This document shows, in pieces, positions 45,932 through 53,713 of a DNA stretch of 64,000 nucleotides (position 1 is the first letter of the stretch; each line of letters begins with the position of its first letter). The stretch is from the NCBI GenBank assembly GCA_964352735.1, contig CAYGTC010000018.1, forward strand, positions 1-64,000, in the 5' to 3' direction. This stretch comes from NORP309 sp964352735. GTDB lineage: Bacteria > Pseudomonadota > Gammaproteobacteria > Xanthomonadales > Marinicellaceae. The position numbers and the translations under genes were made by a program. The notes below the pieces were generated by a model. That model did no database searches. It was given only the letters and a program-made list of their open reading frames with translations, and was not told where the DNA came from.

Positions 45932-46816
45932 TCACTTTTTAGCTGTAATCATATTCTCACGATGTAGAATAAAAACGGTTGCACCAACCAATAAAGCAGC
46001 ACCTAACCATAATCTACCAGGTGGCGTATAGCCAAAAACCAGCCATCCCGCCAATACGTTCAATGGCAGTTTAACTAAGTCAAAGGGTTGAATAAAGGAA
46101 GCATCAGCATTGGCATATGCACGTGCCAAAGACCATTGCGCCAATGCCAATAAGATCCCTGATATCATCAACAAATACCAAGCAGTATCACTGGGTGTTT
46201 GAAAATTTGGCAAAGCCAGAAAGAAATTGAATGGCGCAATCAAAATCAGTAAATACACCACCATTGAACCGGTACTTTCTGTATCAGATAAATGACGAAT
46301 CATTAAAGAATAAATCGCCCAAAAAAATGCAGCGGCCACTGGCAGTAGACTGGCAAACTGAAAATCATCACTCCATGGTTCTAAAATAATCAAAGAACCA
46401 ATAATCCCAACCAATGTGGCTGCCCACCTGGCCAGCCCAACTCGCTCCTTTAAAAACAAAGAGGAGCCTACGGTGACAAAAATTGGTGAAGTCATGACTA
46501 AGGCAATCGCTTGCCATATGGGTATCGGCCATGCCAAGGCCCATAACCATAACTGTATACCAATGACAGACATCAATACCCGTAAAACATGTAACATCAA
46601 ACGGTTGGTTTTTAATGCAGCTGTCATGCCTGTTTTAATCATCCATGGCAGCATGACAATAAAAGAAATAAAATACTGAAAGAAACCAACAACGGTATTG
46701 TGTAGACCCAAGTTAACACTCATGTATTGATTCATGGTATTAATCACAGCAAAACTCATGCCAGCCAGAATCATCCATAATGCGCCCTTTAAAGGGTGAT
46801 GGGCATGCGCTATCAT
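45932..46816 (-). CDS. EamA/DMT family transporter
   Basis: The 294-residue inner-membrane protein has ten predicted helices in two EamA halves (first half ending near VGIIGSLIILEP, the second starting ASLLPVAAAFFWAIYSLMIRHL). Drug/metabolite transporters of this kind usually export amino acids, nucleosides or similar small molecules. Its start lies five bases after the stop of the class V aminotransferase gene, so the two are cotranscribed and the exported compound may relate to that enzyme (inference). No substrate can be read from the sequence. Confidence 0.88.
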   Translation of the reverse strand: MIAHAHHPLKGALWMILAGMSFAVINTMNQYMSVNLGLHNTVVGFFQYFISFIVMLPWMIKTGMTAALKTNRLMLHVLRVLMSVIGIQLWLWALAWPIPIWQAIALVMTSPIFVTVGSSLFLKERVGLARWAATLVGIIGSLIILEPWSDDFQFASLLPVAAAFFWAIYSLMIRHLSDTESTGSMVVYLLILIAPFNFFLALPNFQTPSDTAWYLLMISGILLALAQWSLARAYANADASFIQPFDLVKLPLNVLAGWLVFGYTPPGRLWLGAALLVGATVFILHRENMITAKK

Positions 46817-46821
46817 GTTAA

Positions 46822-48504
46822 TTAAACCAAAAACTGATTCAAATGAGCGACTTCATCGAAATAATCCGTTTTTCTCTTTGGTAAGTTCTTGCCTTTTTCA
46901 GCCCATTGATCTGCCTCAACAATGAATTGTTTATATAACTGTCTTCTCAAGCCAGCTGGTACTGGACTTGAAGATTCCACGTCCTCAGCAAAGGCATCAT
47001 CCAATTTTAATTCAGGGCAATCATTGACATCATTAATGTGCTTCCAACAAGCTTGTTTGAGGCAAAAATCATACCATGGTAAAAACAATTCACCTTTAGT
47101 GGCAATAAACTCTACGGCACTGATGATAAAGTCAACATCGGCTTCATCCATAACGTAGTGAAAGCCGATGCGACACCAGCCCGGTTTAATGCCATGAAAA
47201 CCTTCTTGAATCAAAGCGCGATAAGACTCTGAAGTGGCCTCATCAATGTCTAATAATCTGTGCCCATAAGGCCCCGCGCAAGAGCACCCTGCTCGAGACT
47301 GAATCCCAAACAAATCATTGAGCAACACGGTTACAAATTTGGGATGCAAATACTTGCCAGATTGTGTTTTGACATTAAACGAAACGATACCAACACGGTT
47401 ATTAATGTCTTGATCACCAAGAATTTCAATCAATTCATTCGAATGCCAGCTGTTAAAAACTTTTACTAGCCAACGGTGTTCTATCTGCGCTATTTGATCT
47501 GTTCCAATTTCATCTTTCACCTTAAAACATAAGGCTGCACGTAAAATTTGTAAAACGCCTGGCGTGCCAGCTTTTTCACGTTCTTCAATGTCATCAAAAA
47601 AATCGTGCGTGTGTTGTGCAACATAACTGACCGTGCCACCGCCACTGACTGTAGGGGGCAGGCTTGAGTTATATAAAGACTGGTTAAAAACCAAAACACC
47701 TGATGAGCCCGGCCCGCCCAAAAACTTGTGTGCAGAAATAAATACCGCATCTAAACAAGTATTGTGTTGTTCTGTGGCATCTTCTGGCTGCATGTTGATC
47801 TCAACATACGGAGCACTGGCAGCAAAATCAAACAATGCCAAGGCGTTATGTTTGTGTAATATTGCAGCGATTTCGTGCACTGGAGATATCAATCCCGTTA
47901 CATTTGATGCAGCAGAGAATGCGCCCATCTTTTTGCGGTCTTTGTACTGAGGTAAAGCCAATAAACGTTCTAAATCTTGTAAATCAATATGACCGCTTTT
48001 ATCGAGGCTCACCTCAACAACTTCGCACATGCCATCACGCCATGAAATCTCATTAGAGTGGTGTTCATATGGGCCGACGAAAACAACTGGCATTTGATTT
48101 TTCAGGTCATCAAAGTTAACATCCAATAGCTGCTCCAGACCATGACGAGTGGCAGGAGGCAAATAAATGCCTAAAATTTGTTGCAACTTATTGATTGCGC
48201 CTGTTGCACCAGTGCCCACATTGATGATTTTGAATACATCATTGGCATTGACACATTTTTTAATTGTATCTTCTGCTGAATGCAGTAAATGCGTCATTGA
48301 ACGCCCTGTCATGTCGTCTTCAGTGTGCGTATTGGCATAATGACGTTGTAAACGCATTAAATACGTTTCAATGAAATTCAAAGTACGGCCTGAGGCAGTA
48401 TAATCTCCGTACAACATCAATCGCTGGCCAAAAGGCGTGCAAAAAGGGGCATCAACACCAATGATGTTCTGGCGCAAATATTCAGGTGTAATCTGAGAGC
48501 TCAT
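46822..48504 (-). CDS. Class V aminotransferase (cysteine desulfurase-like), large form
   Basis: The 560-residue PLP enzyme has the class V core: LMLYGDYTASGRTL at the N-terminus, NVGTGATGAINKL, FDFAASAPYVEI with the cofactor Asp, the lysine motif SAHKFLGGPG, and SGGGTVSYV. A flexible cysteine loop, RAGCSCAGPYG, resembles cysteine desulfurases. At 560 residues it exceeds SufS (about 410) through a C-terminal region of about 100 residues (WKHINDVNDCPELKL onward). The role may be desulfuration or another beta-elimination. It shares an operon with an EamA exporter. Confidence 0.85.
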   Translation of the reverse strand: MSSQITPEYLRQNIIGVDAPFCTPFGQRLMLYGDYTASGRTLNFIETYLMRLQRHYANTHTEDDMTGRSMTHLLHSAEDTIKKCVNANDVFKIINVGTGATGAINKLQQILGIYLPPATRHGLEQLLDVNFDDLKNQMPVVFVGPYEHHSNEISWRDGMCEVVEVSLDKSGHIDLQDLERLLALPQYKDRKKMGAFSAASNVTGLISPVHEIAAILHKHNALALFDFAASAPYVEINMQPEDATEQHNTCLDAVFISAHKFLGGPGSSGVLVFNQSLYNSSLPPTVSGGGTVSYVAQHTHDFFDDIEEREKAGTPGVLQILRAALCFKVKDEIGTDQIAQIEHRWLVKVFNSWHSNELIEILGDQDINNRVGIVSFNVKTQSGKYLHPKFVTVLLNDLFGIQSRAGCSCAGPYGHRLLDIDEATSESYRALIQEGFHGIKPGWCRIGFHYVMDEADVDFIISAVEFIATKGELFLPWYDFCLKQACWKHINDVNDCPELKLDDAFAEDVESSSPVPAGLRRQLYKQFIVEADQWAEKGKNLPKRKTDYFDEVAHLNQFLV

Positions 48505-48545
48505 AATTTACCAAAAATAGTTATTATTAACAAAGCTGATATAAA

Positions 48546-49622
48546 TCAGTTTGCATCACTGGACAAACGTTGACACAGTGAAACATTCTCTGCAGAAATC
48601 CTTACCAACGGAAAACTGCCAGAAAGTTCCTGAGCGATCAGAGTATATGTCGCCATGGCATTCGAACAATCTTCAAAGTCAATCGTCAATGTACCATAAG
48701 CACCGGCTTCAGAAGTCTCCACTGGTTGTTTGTTATCGAACAATCCACCTGAAGTTAAAAACAAATCAAATGTTATGCTGGTATTCTCTGCATCAATGAC
48801 ACCCTGACCAGATAACCACCTATGACCCGCATCACCCACATTGGCTGTTGCATCATCTGCTGGCAACATGGTATCGTAAGCAAACCACGCAGCAAAAGCC
48901 CTACTAGAAACCGGCAATACTTCCAAAGTAATCCCTTGTCCTGGTGTGTTTGGATTAAACCAAGCGCCATTCAATCCTGAATTGATGTTTAATTGTGGAT
49001 CAATTTCAAAAACATTGCTGATGATAACAGCATCGTCTTCTTCTAATAAGGTTGGCAAACCATTCAAATACGGCAGCTCAGCAAAATTAAATACAGTACC
49101 ATTGACCGATACTGGCACAACTCCGGTTTCTAAAGCAGCCATTGCATCTACCACTTCAATACCTTCAATGACAGTACCAAAAACAGTAAATCCACCATTT
49201 TGAGAATTTAAGAAAGGGTTATCAACCACATTAAAAAACCATTGGCTGGTTGCACTGTCTGGGTCACCCGCAATTTTTGCCATCGCAATAGTACCACGGT
49301 TATTGGGCAGTAAGAACTCATTATCGATCGTAGGATTTGGTGTTATTTGAAAAGATTCTCCTCCGACAAATCTAAAGCCACCACCTTGAACAATAAAAAC
49401 TTGTCCTTCTGATCTGCCATTTCGATGAATGAAAGAGTTGTTATAATTACCATTGTTCATGTAATTCAAAAAGTTAGTCACAGTATTTGGTGCTGCATCT
49501 GGATGTAATTCGATGTCGATGTTACCCAATACTGTTTCCATTCTAACAATTTGTGCTGATGCGGTTGAAGACAAAGCACCCATTAGGACTGCTAAAATTA
49601 TCCAATTATAAATGTATCTCAT
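48546..49622 (-). CDS. Secreted cyclophilin-type prolyl isomerase with extra C-terminal domain
   Basis: The 358-residue product has a signal peptide (cleavage after STASA near residue 23), then a cyclophilin domain to about residue 185 (METVLGNIDIELHPDAAPNTVTNFLNY, SFIHRN, FIVQGGGF, SQWFFNVVDN, FTVFGTVIEGIEVVDAM). The catalytic-arginine site reads FIHRNGRSEGQ. Residues 205-350 form a separate beta domain (NGAWFNPNTPGQGITLEV, FAAWFAYD, HRWLSGQGV, TSGGLFD, DCSNAMATY, and a final Cys). I recall this domain at the ends of many secreted proteins in this lineage but not a name for it. Periplasmic or extracellular protein folding is the expected role. Confidence 0.87.
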   Translation of the reverse strand: MRYIYNWIILAVLMGALSSTASAQIVRMETVLGNIDIELHPDAAPNTVTNFLNYMNNGNYNNSFIHRNGRSEGQVFIVQGGGFRFVGGESFQITPNPTIDNEFLLPNNRGTIAMAKIAGDPDSATSQWFFNVVDNPFLNSQNGGFTVFGTVIEGIEVVDAMAALETGVVPVSVNGTVFNFAELPYLNGLPTLLEEDDAVIISNVFEIDPQLNINSGLNGAWFNPNTPGQGITLEVLPVSSRAFAAWFAYDTMLPADDATANVGDAGHRWLSGQGVIDAENTSITFDLFLTSGGLFDNKQPVETSEAGAYGTLTIDFEDCSNAMATYTLIAQELSGSFPLVRISAENVSLCQRLSSDAN

Positions 49623-49719
49623 TGATAAACCTTTGTGAATATTGATGATAACATTGGATTATACAAGAGACTTTTACAGAAAGATATCAGTTCATATTAA
49701 CAATGCCTTATTTTTTATA

Positions 49720-49904
49720 CTACAAGTACTTTTCTATTATTCTATTGAGTCCATTTAACAAAAATTCAACGAATGGATTATAATCTTCTAAATTATGAGG
49801 TTTAATCAGGCCCCTTTTTTCAATTGACCTTCGAATAACAACGTTGCTAAGTGAAGATTGATTAAACTTATCAATTATTCATTTCTGTCACTCTCGCCAC
49901 TCAT
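49720..49904 (-). pseudogene. Frameshifted small gene of unknown function
   Basis: On the minus strand an ATG at 49904 reads MSGESDRNE and meets a stop. Shifting by one base near 49878-49880 gives IIDKFNQSSLSNVVIRR followed by SIEKRGLIKPHNLEDYNPF and VEFLLNGLNRIIEKYL, then a stop at 49720. The joined product of about 63 residues is protein-like throughout, with an amphipathic C-terminal helix. The single-base break could be a real mutation or a sequencing error. It lies 27 bases downstream of the 202-residue gene on the same strand and fills most of the 49623-49931 gap. Confidence 0.45.
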
Positions 49905-49931
49905 CTTTTGATAACAATATGAATAAAGTAT

Positions 49932-50540
49932 TTATTTTAATATATTTCTCATATTTAAATCATCAATAATGTTTTTTAATGACACTAGAGAATGCTGATT
50001 ATGATTGAGGAATTGGTATGAAATAAACTCTTCATGTTTATTTTTTCTGTTGTCAGTTTCACCAATCGACTTTCTGACCAGTAAGCCATTTTCATGAACA
50101 ATAAAAGCACTGCATCCAGGATGAGACATTTGATAAGTATTGTTTTTCGCAACGTATTTTAATAACAATACTGTATTTTCATCCTTTGCGAAATCATAAA
50201 TGTATTCATTACTGTCACAATCACTTTGATCCTCGCAACCTCCAAACATTTTCACTTCAATGAATTTTTTGTCATAATCACCTTTTAACAATTCATCTAC
50301 TGCAAAAACATAAGTGGTCAGTACTGAGTAATCTGCACTCATGGCGTTACCTTCAAGTTTATGATGAGCGTTTATGATCACTTCTTTTTTGACGTACTTC
50401 TCAATCAAATGTCCTTTAATGATTAATTCTGCTTGATTGACATGGTCTTCAAAAGAACTTTCGAAAAATAACGAAAAATAACTGAAAAAAGTAACCAGTA
50501 ACATAATAAATGTGTCCGTAATTATCGTTTTATTCCGCAT
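49932..50540 (-). CDS. Secreted or anchored hypothetical protein, possible NTR/OB-like fold
   Basis: The 202-residue product has an N-terminal signal or anchor (residues 6-27). The body resembles small secreted beta-barrel proteins with a netrin-like pattern: ADLIxxG-like QAELIIKGHLIEKYV, then YVFAVDELLKGDYDKKFIEVKMFGG, a Cys pair (CEDQSDC), and VLLLKYVAKNNTYQMSHPGCSAF. I offer this only as a fold resemblance. GGGAG before the ATG is a good ribosome-binding site. The A+T-rich composition and the broken small gene downstream suggest a flexible genomic segment. Confidence 0.65.
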   Translation of the reverse strand: MRNKTIITDTFIMLLVTFFSYFSLFFESSFEDHVNQAELIIKGHLIEKYVKKEVIINAHHKLEGNAMSADYSVLTTYVFAVDELLKGDYDKKFIEVKMFGGCEDQSDCDSNEYIYDFAKDENTVLLLKYVAKNNTYQMSHPGCSAFIVHENGLLVRKSIGETDNRKNKHEEFISYQFLNHNQHSLVSLKNIIDDLNMRNILK

Positions 50541-50749
50541 AATATAACTCCCTATCTTCCTTTTAAAATGGCATTAACACAGATTGACTTATACTAATAC
50601 GCGTAATTGGCAAGATAAATTTTTATAAATGTCAAAATTGACCTCAAATATGGCAATTGGTGATTTTTTGTACTCTACTTTTTAATGGTAAACATCAATT
50701 AACTGATTAACTCACTCAATTGTCATGTAATTACAAGCTGCGCCTTGAT

Positions 50750-50893
50750 ATGAATGTTTTTCGATATCCCCAATTGCGTTATTATCTAGCAAGGTTAATT
50801 AAATATGCAGCAATGGGTTGTCATCCAAAAGTATTGAAAGGGTTTACCAAACACTTGCCTCTGTTTGTTTTAATGATCAGTATATTTTTATGA
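50750..50893 (+). CDS. Possible small protein, 47 residues
   Basis: An ATG at 50750 opens a 47-codon frame (a TTG 10 codons upstream would extend it to 57). The translation is basic with clustered aromatics (RYPQLRYYLARLIKYAAMG) and a hydrophobic C-terminus (LPLFVLMISIFL), as in a small tail-anchored membrane protein. There is no clear ribosome-binding site, and I do not recognise it. It may also be a gene fragment. Confidence 0.35.
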   Translation: MNVFRYPQLRYYLARLIKYAAMGCHPKVLKGFTKHLPLFVLMISIFL

Positions 50894-50934
50894 CTAATTT
50901 ATCTGACAAAACACCTAACACAAAGCCACGATAA

Positions 50935-50952
50935 CAGAGCAAATTTGCTCTG
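50935..50952. repeat. Perfect 18-base palindrome
   Basis: CAGAGCAAATTTGCTCTG is fully self-complementary. It lies 42 bases past the small reading frame and 264 bases before the DUF6916-like gene. It could be an operator or a short hairpin; there is no T-run. Confidence 0.45.
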
Positions 50953-51215
50953 GAATCATTCCCTATTTAATCAAAAGTATGTCTAATGCCAAAAAATTAC
51001 CGGTCAACTCTTTTAGCCTATGGCATTTTGTCTTTGTAGAAATCGTGACAAGCAACAATTTATTGAAAAAAAATCATACCTTCATTTAAAATCAAAGTGT
51101 TAACAATCATTACCATTGTGTTTTTTATTGCACCAATGTTATCTACAATATTATATTTCACACCATTAGGAAAATAAGTTATAATATAAATCAAACAACT
51201 CGACAGTAAAATTAC

Positions 51216-51509
51216 ATGCAAATCACTAAAGAAACCTTTAAAAACTTGAGCAATAAAACATTTGAAATAACCTTTGATAAAGATAATGTTTTCCAATCGG
51301 AATTGATAGAAGTAACAGGTAACACAAATATTCCATTACAAGAAGGCCAATCTGAACCCTTTTCTCTGGTATTTGAAGTTGAAGGAGACAAAGTATTCGA
51401 TCAGAACACTTATATTGTCAGCAATACTGAATTTGAAGCAATGCCACTTTTTCTGGTCCCAATCAGTGCTGGTGAAAAAAGTGTGAAATACGAAGCCATA
51501 TTTAATTAA
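51216..51509 (+). CDS. DUF6916-like small protein
   Basis: The 97-residue acidic protein has no signal peptide. Its pattern (start FKNLSNKTFEI, middle SEPFSLVFEV, then QNTYIVSN, and ending FLVPISAGEKSVKYEAIFN) is the one I recall for DUF6916, a small domain found beside microcystin-dependent tail-collar proteins. Three tail-collar genes and a second protein with the same end pattern (FNRR) lie just downstream on the opposite strand, so the context supports the call. The function is unknown. It starts at an ATG with no strong ribosome-binding site. Confidence 0.6.
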   Translation: MQITKETFKNLSNKTFEITFDKDNVFQSELIEVTGNTNIPLQEGQSEPFSLVFEVEGDKVFDQNTYIVSNTEFEAMPLFLVPISAGEKSVKYEAIFN

Positions 51510-51581
51510 GCAATGTATCGCCTCTACATCAAAAATACCAAGGATGGACTTTTTAAGAAACCACATCTATAGTAATCATTA

Positions 51582-51685
51582 GAGACCTTTGCTTAATTCT
51601 GGGCGATTGAGAAAAAGAGTTAACAATGTGTCAATCAAAATGCAAAACTTGTTATCTTCATTCACGAATCGGGCAAAGGTTTCTG
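51582..51685. repeat. Short inverted-repeat element with GAGACCTTTGC-like ends
   Basis: The left end GAGACCTTTGC (51582-51592) and the right end, whose complement reads CAGAAACCTTTGCCCG, bound about 104 bp with no open frame. TTA lies on both flanks, a possible three-base target duplication. The shared core is GA(G/A)ACCTTTGC. It lies between the two converging ends of the DUF6916-like and GNAT genes. Solo ends occur at 5467 and 39886. Confidence 0.55.
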
Positions 51686-51741
51686 TTATGTTATGACCAC
51701 CTAAAAACTTACATTCACTTATATGCCAGGTGATTTATGGT

Positions 51742-52278
51742 TCAGCTTTTCTCTGGATACCATTCCATATATTGATAAACCCCTTTGTCCTCAACTTGTT
51801 TGAAACCATGTTTTATATACCATTGATAAGCAGGGTTAAATTTTTCCACATGAATCACTACTTTTTTCTGTGCATCTTGCGCTTCACCAAGAACACCTTT
51901 TAACAATTGTGTTCCCAAACCTTCATATTTAAATTCAGGCAACAGTGCAATATCAATTAAACAAATAGAAACGTCGTCATGGTCCAGATACAACCGACCA
52001 ATGGGCTGTTGGTTTTTTTCAATGATGAGATAATCAGATTTAGGATAGTGTGACAAATAATGTTGATATTGTGCTTCAAATTGCGTATTCAAAAACTCAA
52101 TTCTTTGCTCATCAGTCCACGGTGCTTGCAACACTTCATCCCATCGTGTGGAGGCATACAATTGTGCTAAAAATGATTTATCCTCATCTGAAAAACCAGA
52201 TGAGGATAAAGTTTTAAAGGTAATACCATTGTCATTGAAACGATCATCATTGATGAATCGAGTTGATGAATTAGGCAT
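51742..52278 (-). CDS. GNAT family N-acetyltransferase of the tail-collar operon
   Basis: I use the ATG at 52278 (178 residues) because AGGAGA lies five bases upstream; the frame opens at 52317 inside the previous gene. The GNAT core is clear: STRWDEVLQAPWTDEQRIEFL, then IGRLYLD, a beta-strand, FKYEGLGTQLLKGVL (acetyl-CoA loop) and FNPAYQWYIKHGF. It overlaps the end of the upstream gene by eight bases, so it is the last member of a five-gene operon with three tail-collar proteins. GNATs recur in this context in other bacteria, to my recollection, which suggests a functional link rather than chance. Confidence 0.88.
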   Translation of the reverse strand: MPNSSTRFINDDRFNDNGITFKTLSSSGFSDEDKSFLAQLYASTRWDEVLQAPWTDEQRIEFLNTQFEAQYQHYLSHYPKSDYLIIEKNQQPIGRLYLDHDDVSICLIDIALLPEFKYEGLGTQLLKGVLGEAQDAQKKVVIHVEKFNPAYQWYIKHGFKQVEDKGVYQYMEWYPEKS

Positions 52279-52621
52279 TGATTCTCCTATTAAAAACGGC
52301 CTGTAACTGACGATCATTAACAGGTGTCATATAAACATCATGTGTGTGTCCATCAACAGACAAACGATAGATTTTATCTTCAAGAGGCTGATTAAAGTCA
52401 TCTACATTATAAGTCAATATGAATTGTTTATGGTCTTTATTGCTTGTCGGGTTGACAACACCCTCGAGTTTCAAAATTAAACCATCTTCAGTGGTGATTT
52501 TTTTAGCAGATTCTGATTGCAGTTCATCTTTAATTGATGAAACGGCCATACTTGTTCCAACTGGTAAATTGGAAGTCCCTAAAACGAGAAGCAATGATTG
52601 TGCAAAATATCTTCTTTTCAT
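52271..52621 (-). CDS. Small exported DUF6916-like protein
   Basis: The 116-residue product has an N-terminal RR-containing hydrophobic leader (MKRRYFAQSLLLVLG), which could be a Tat or Sec signal. The C-terminal half (LKLEGVV, HKQFILTYNVDDFNQPLEDKIYRLS, VYMTPVNDRQLQAVFNRR) lines up with the DUF6916-like protein at 51216: a FxLxF strand, then xxYxL, a P-containing strand and a closing FN. It lies four bases after the third tail-collar gene and overlaps the GNAT gene. GAGGA precedes the ATG. The role is unknown. Confidence 0.65.
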   Translation of the reverse strand: MKRRYFAQSLLLVLGTSNLPVGTSMAVSSIKDELQSESAKKITTEDGLILKLEGVVNPTSNKDHKQFILTYNVDDFNQPLEDKIYRLSVDGHTHDVYMTPVNDRQLQAVFNRRINA

Positions 52622-52624
52622 GAT

Positions 52625-53146
52625 TTATCCTCGTGATGGGTACAGACCCACCAATGCGATGATATAGTTAATAGCAATGAATGGCTGCATATTGTTATGG
52701 GGTTGACTACCACCAGTATTTCTTGATGAAGCACCTAAATTGACCTTATTGTTGGTTGTACTATTTGAGTATGCTCCAAAGCCCTTAGAGGCACCTAAAA
52801 TACTACCATTTGGATCTGATGACTGCCCTTCTTTGGAAGAGGCTCCCCATGTATGGGTATGTGAAGGCATCTGCGCTTCTGTGAGGCTTACCATTTCCAC
52901 CCCTCCAGTTTGCCCCAATCGTCTGGAAGTCAAACCTGGCCCTCTTCCTGGATGCATAACAGATCGACCCTGTAGATTTGGCAAAGCTGTAGTAGTACGA
53001 CCATCCCCACCATACGTGGTACCTATGAGTGAAAAAAGTGCTGTATTTTGTGATACTGGTAGCAATTGACCATTACAAAAGGCCCAACCACGTGGTGCAA
53101 AGTTACCAGCAAATATTCTGATTTCAGCGATAAACGGTTCTGACAT
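52625..53146 (-). CDS. Phage tail-collar domain protein (microcystin-dependent type), third copy
   Basis: The 173-residue protein has the Tail_Collar pattern: EPFIAEIRIFAGNFAPRGWA, FCNGQLLPVSQN, TYGGDGRT, ALPNLQGR and QAxxPSHTHTW, ending HNNMQPFIAINYIIALVG. These proteins are related to the collar/needle domains of phage tail fibres and to MdpB of microcystin-exposed bacteria. The sequence starts with MSEPF and has no signal peptide. CAGGAGA lies before the ATG. It is one of three tandem paralogues, each about 171-175 residues, so they arose by duplication. Confidence 0.9.
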   Translation of the reverse strand: MSEPFIAEIRIFAGNFAPRGWAFCNGQLLPVSQNTALFSLIGTTYGGDGRTTTALPNLQGRSVMHPGRGPGLTSRRLGQTGGVEMVSLTEAQMPSHTHTWGASSKEGQSSDPNGSILGASKGFGAYSNSTTNNKVNLGASSRNTGGSQPHNNMQPFIAINYIIALVGLYPSRG

Positions 53147-53164
53147 AGTGATTCTCCTGAATAA

Positions 53165-53692
53165 TTAATTGCGTGACGGATAAATACCAAATAAGGCAAT
53201 AATGTAATTGATACAAATAAAAGGCATCATATTGGAGTGTGAACGACTCCCTCCTGTATTTTCTACTGCAGCAGAGCTTAATTGTGCATCAGTAAATTCA
53301 TTTCCAGATTCATACAGTGCAGAGGAAGGATCTAATTGAGCTAATAATTTGCCAGTTGGATTCCTGTCAGTTGTGACAGCACTGGTGACCGGTACACCAT
53401 GGTTGTGTGAAGGCAATTGATTGGTGGTTAAAGTCACATTTTCAGCCCCACCTTTGGCACCCAACCTTCTATCCGATAGACCCGGTCCAGAGCCTGCATG
53501 TAAGTTAATTCTGCCTCTCATATCGGGCAAACCGAAAGTCGTTCTTCCATCACCGCCATAAATTGTCCCCAATAAACTGAAAAGGGCATCATTTTGAGAT
53601 ACAGCCAGTAACTGACCATCACAAAAAGCCCAACCTCTCGGCGCAAAATTGCCGGCAAACATTCTAATTTCTCCAACAAATGGTTCAGACAT
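53165..53692 (-). CDS. Phage tail-collar domain protein, second copy
   Basis: The 175-residue paralogue carries the same EPFVGEIRMFAGNFAPRGWA, CDGQLLAVSQN, YGGDGRTTFGLPDMRGR, QLPSHNHG and SNMMPFICINYIIALFG signature. It is closest to the third copy in the first 90 residues and diverges most in the central Ser/Thr-rich segment (about 90-140), where host-recognition loops lie in phage fibres. CAGGAGA precedes the ATG. Spacing to neighbours is 18 and 21 bases, which supports a single transcript. Confidence 0.9.
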   Translation of the reverse strand: MSEPFVGEIRMFAGNFAPRGWAFCDGQLLAVSQNDALFSLLGTIYGGDGRTTFGLPDMRGRINLHAGSGPGLSDRRLGAKGGAENVTLTTNQLPSHNHGVPVTSAVTTDRNPTGKLLAQLDPSSALYESGNEFTDAQLSSAAVENTGGSRSHSNMMPFICINYIIALFGIYPSRN

Positions 53693-53713
53693 AATAATTC
53701 TCCTGGTAAGTTA

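Larger units (their letters stand above)
50541..51215. other. Long intergenic region
   Basis: This 675-base region contains a 47-codon reading frame (50750-50893) and a perfect palindrome (50935-50952). I see no other gene on either strand. A weak inverted repeat AATGCC/GGCATT flanks 50987-51038. Confidence 0.5.

Noticed and set aside
51060..51296. 78-codon minus-strand ORF
   Set aside because: It overlaps the start of the DUF6916-like gene on the other strand and has no ribosome-binding site or recognisable pattern.
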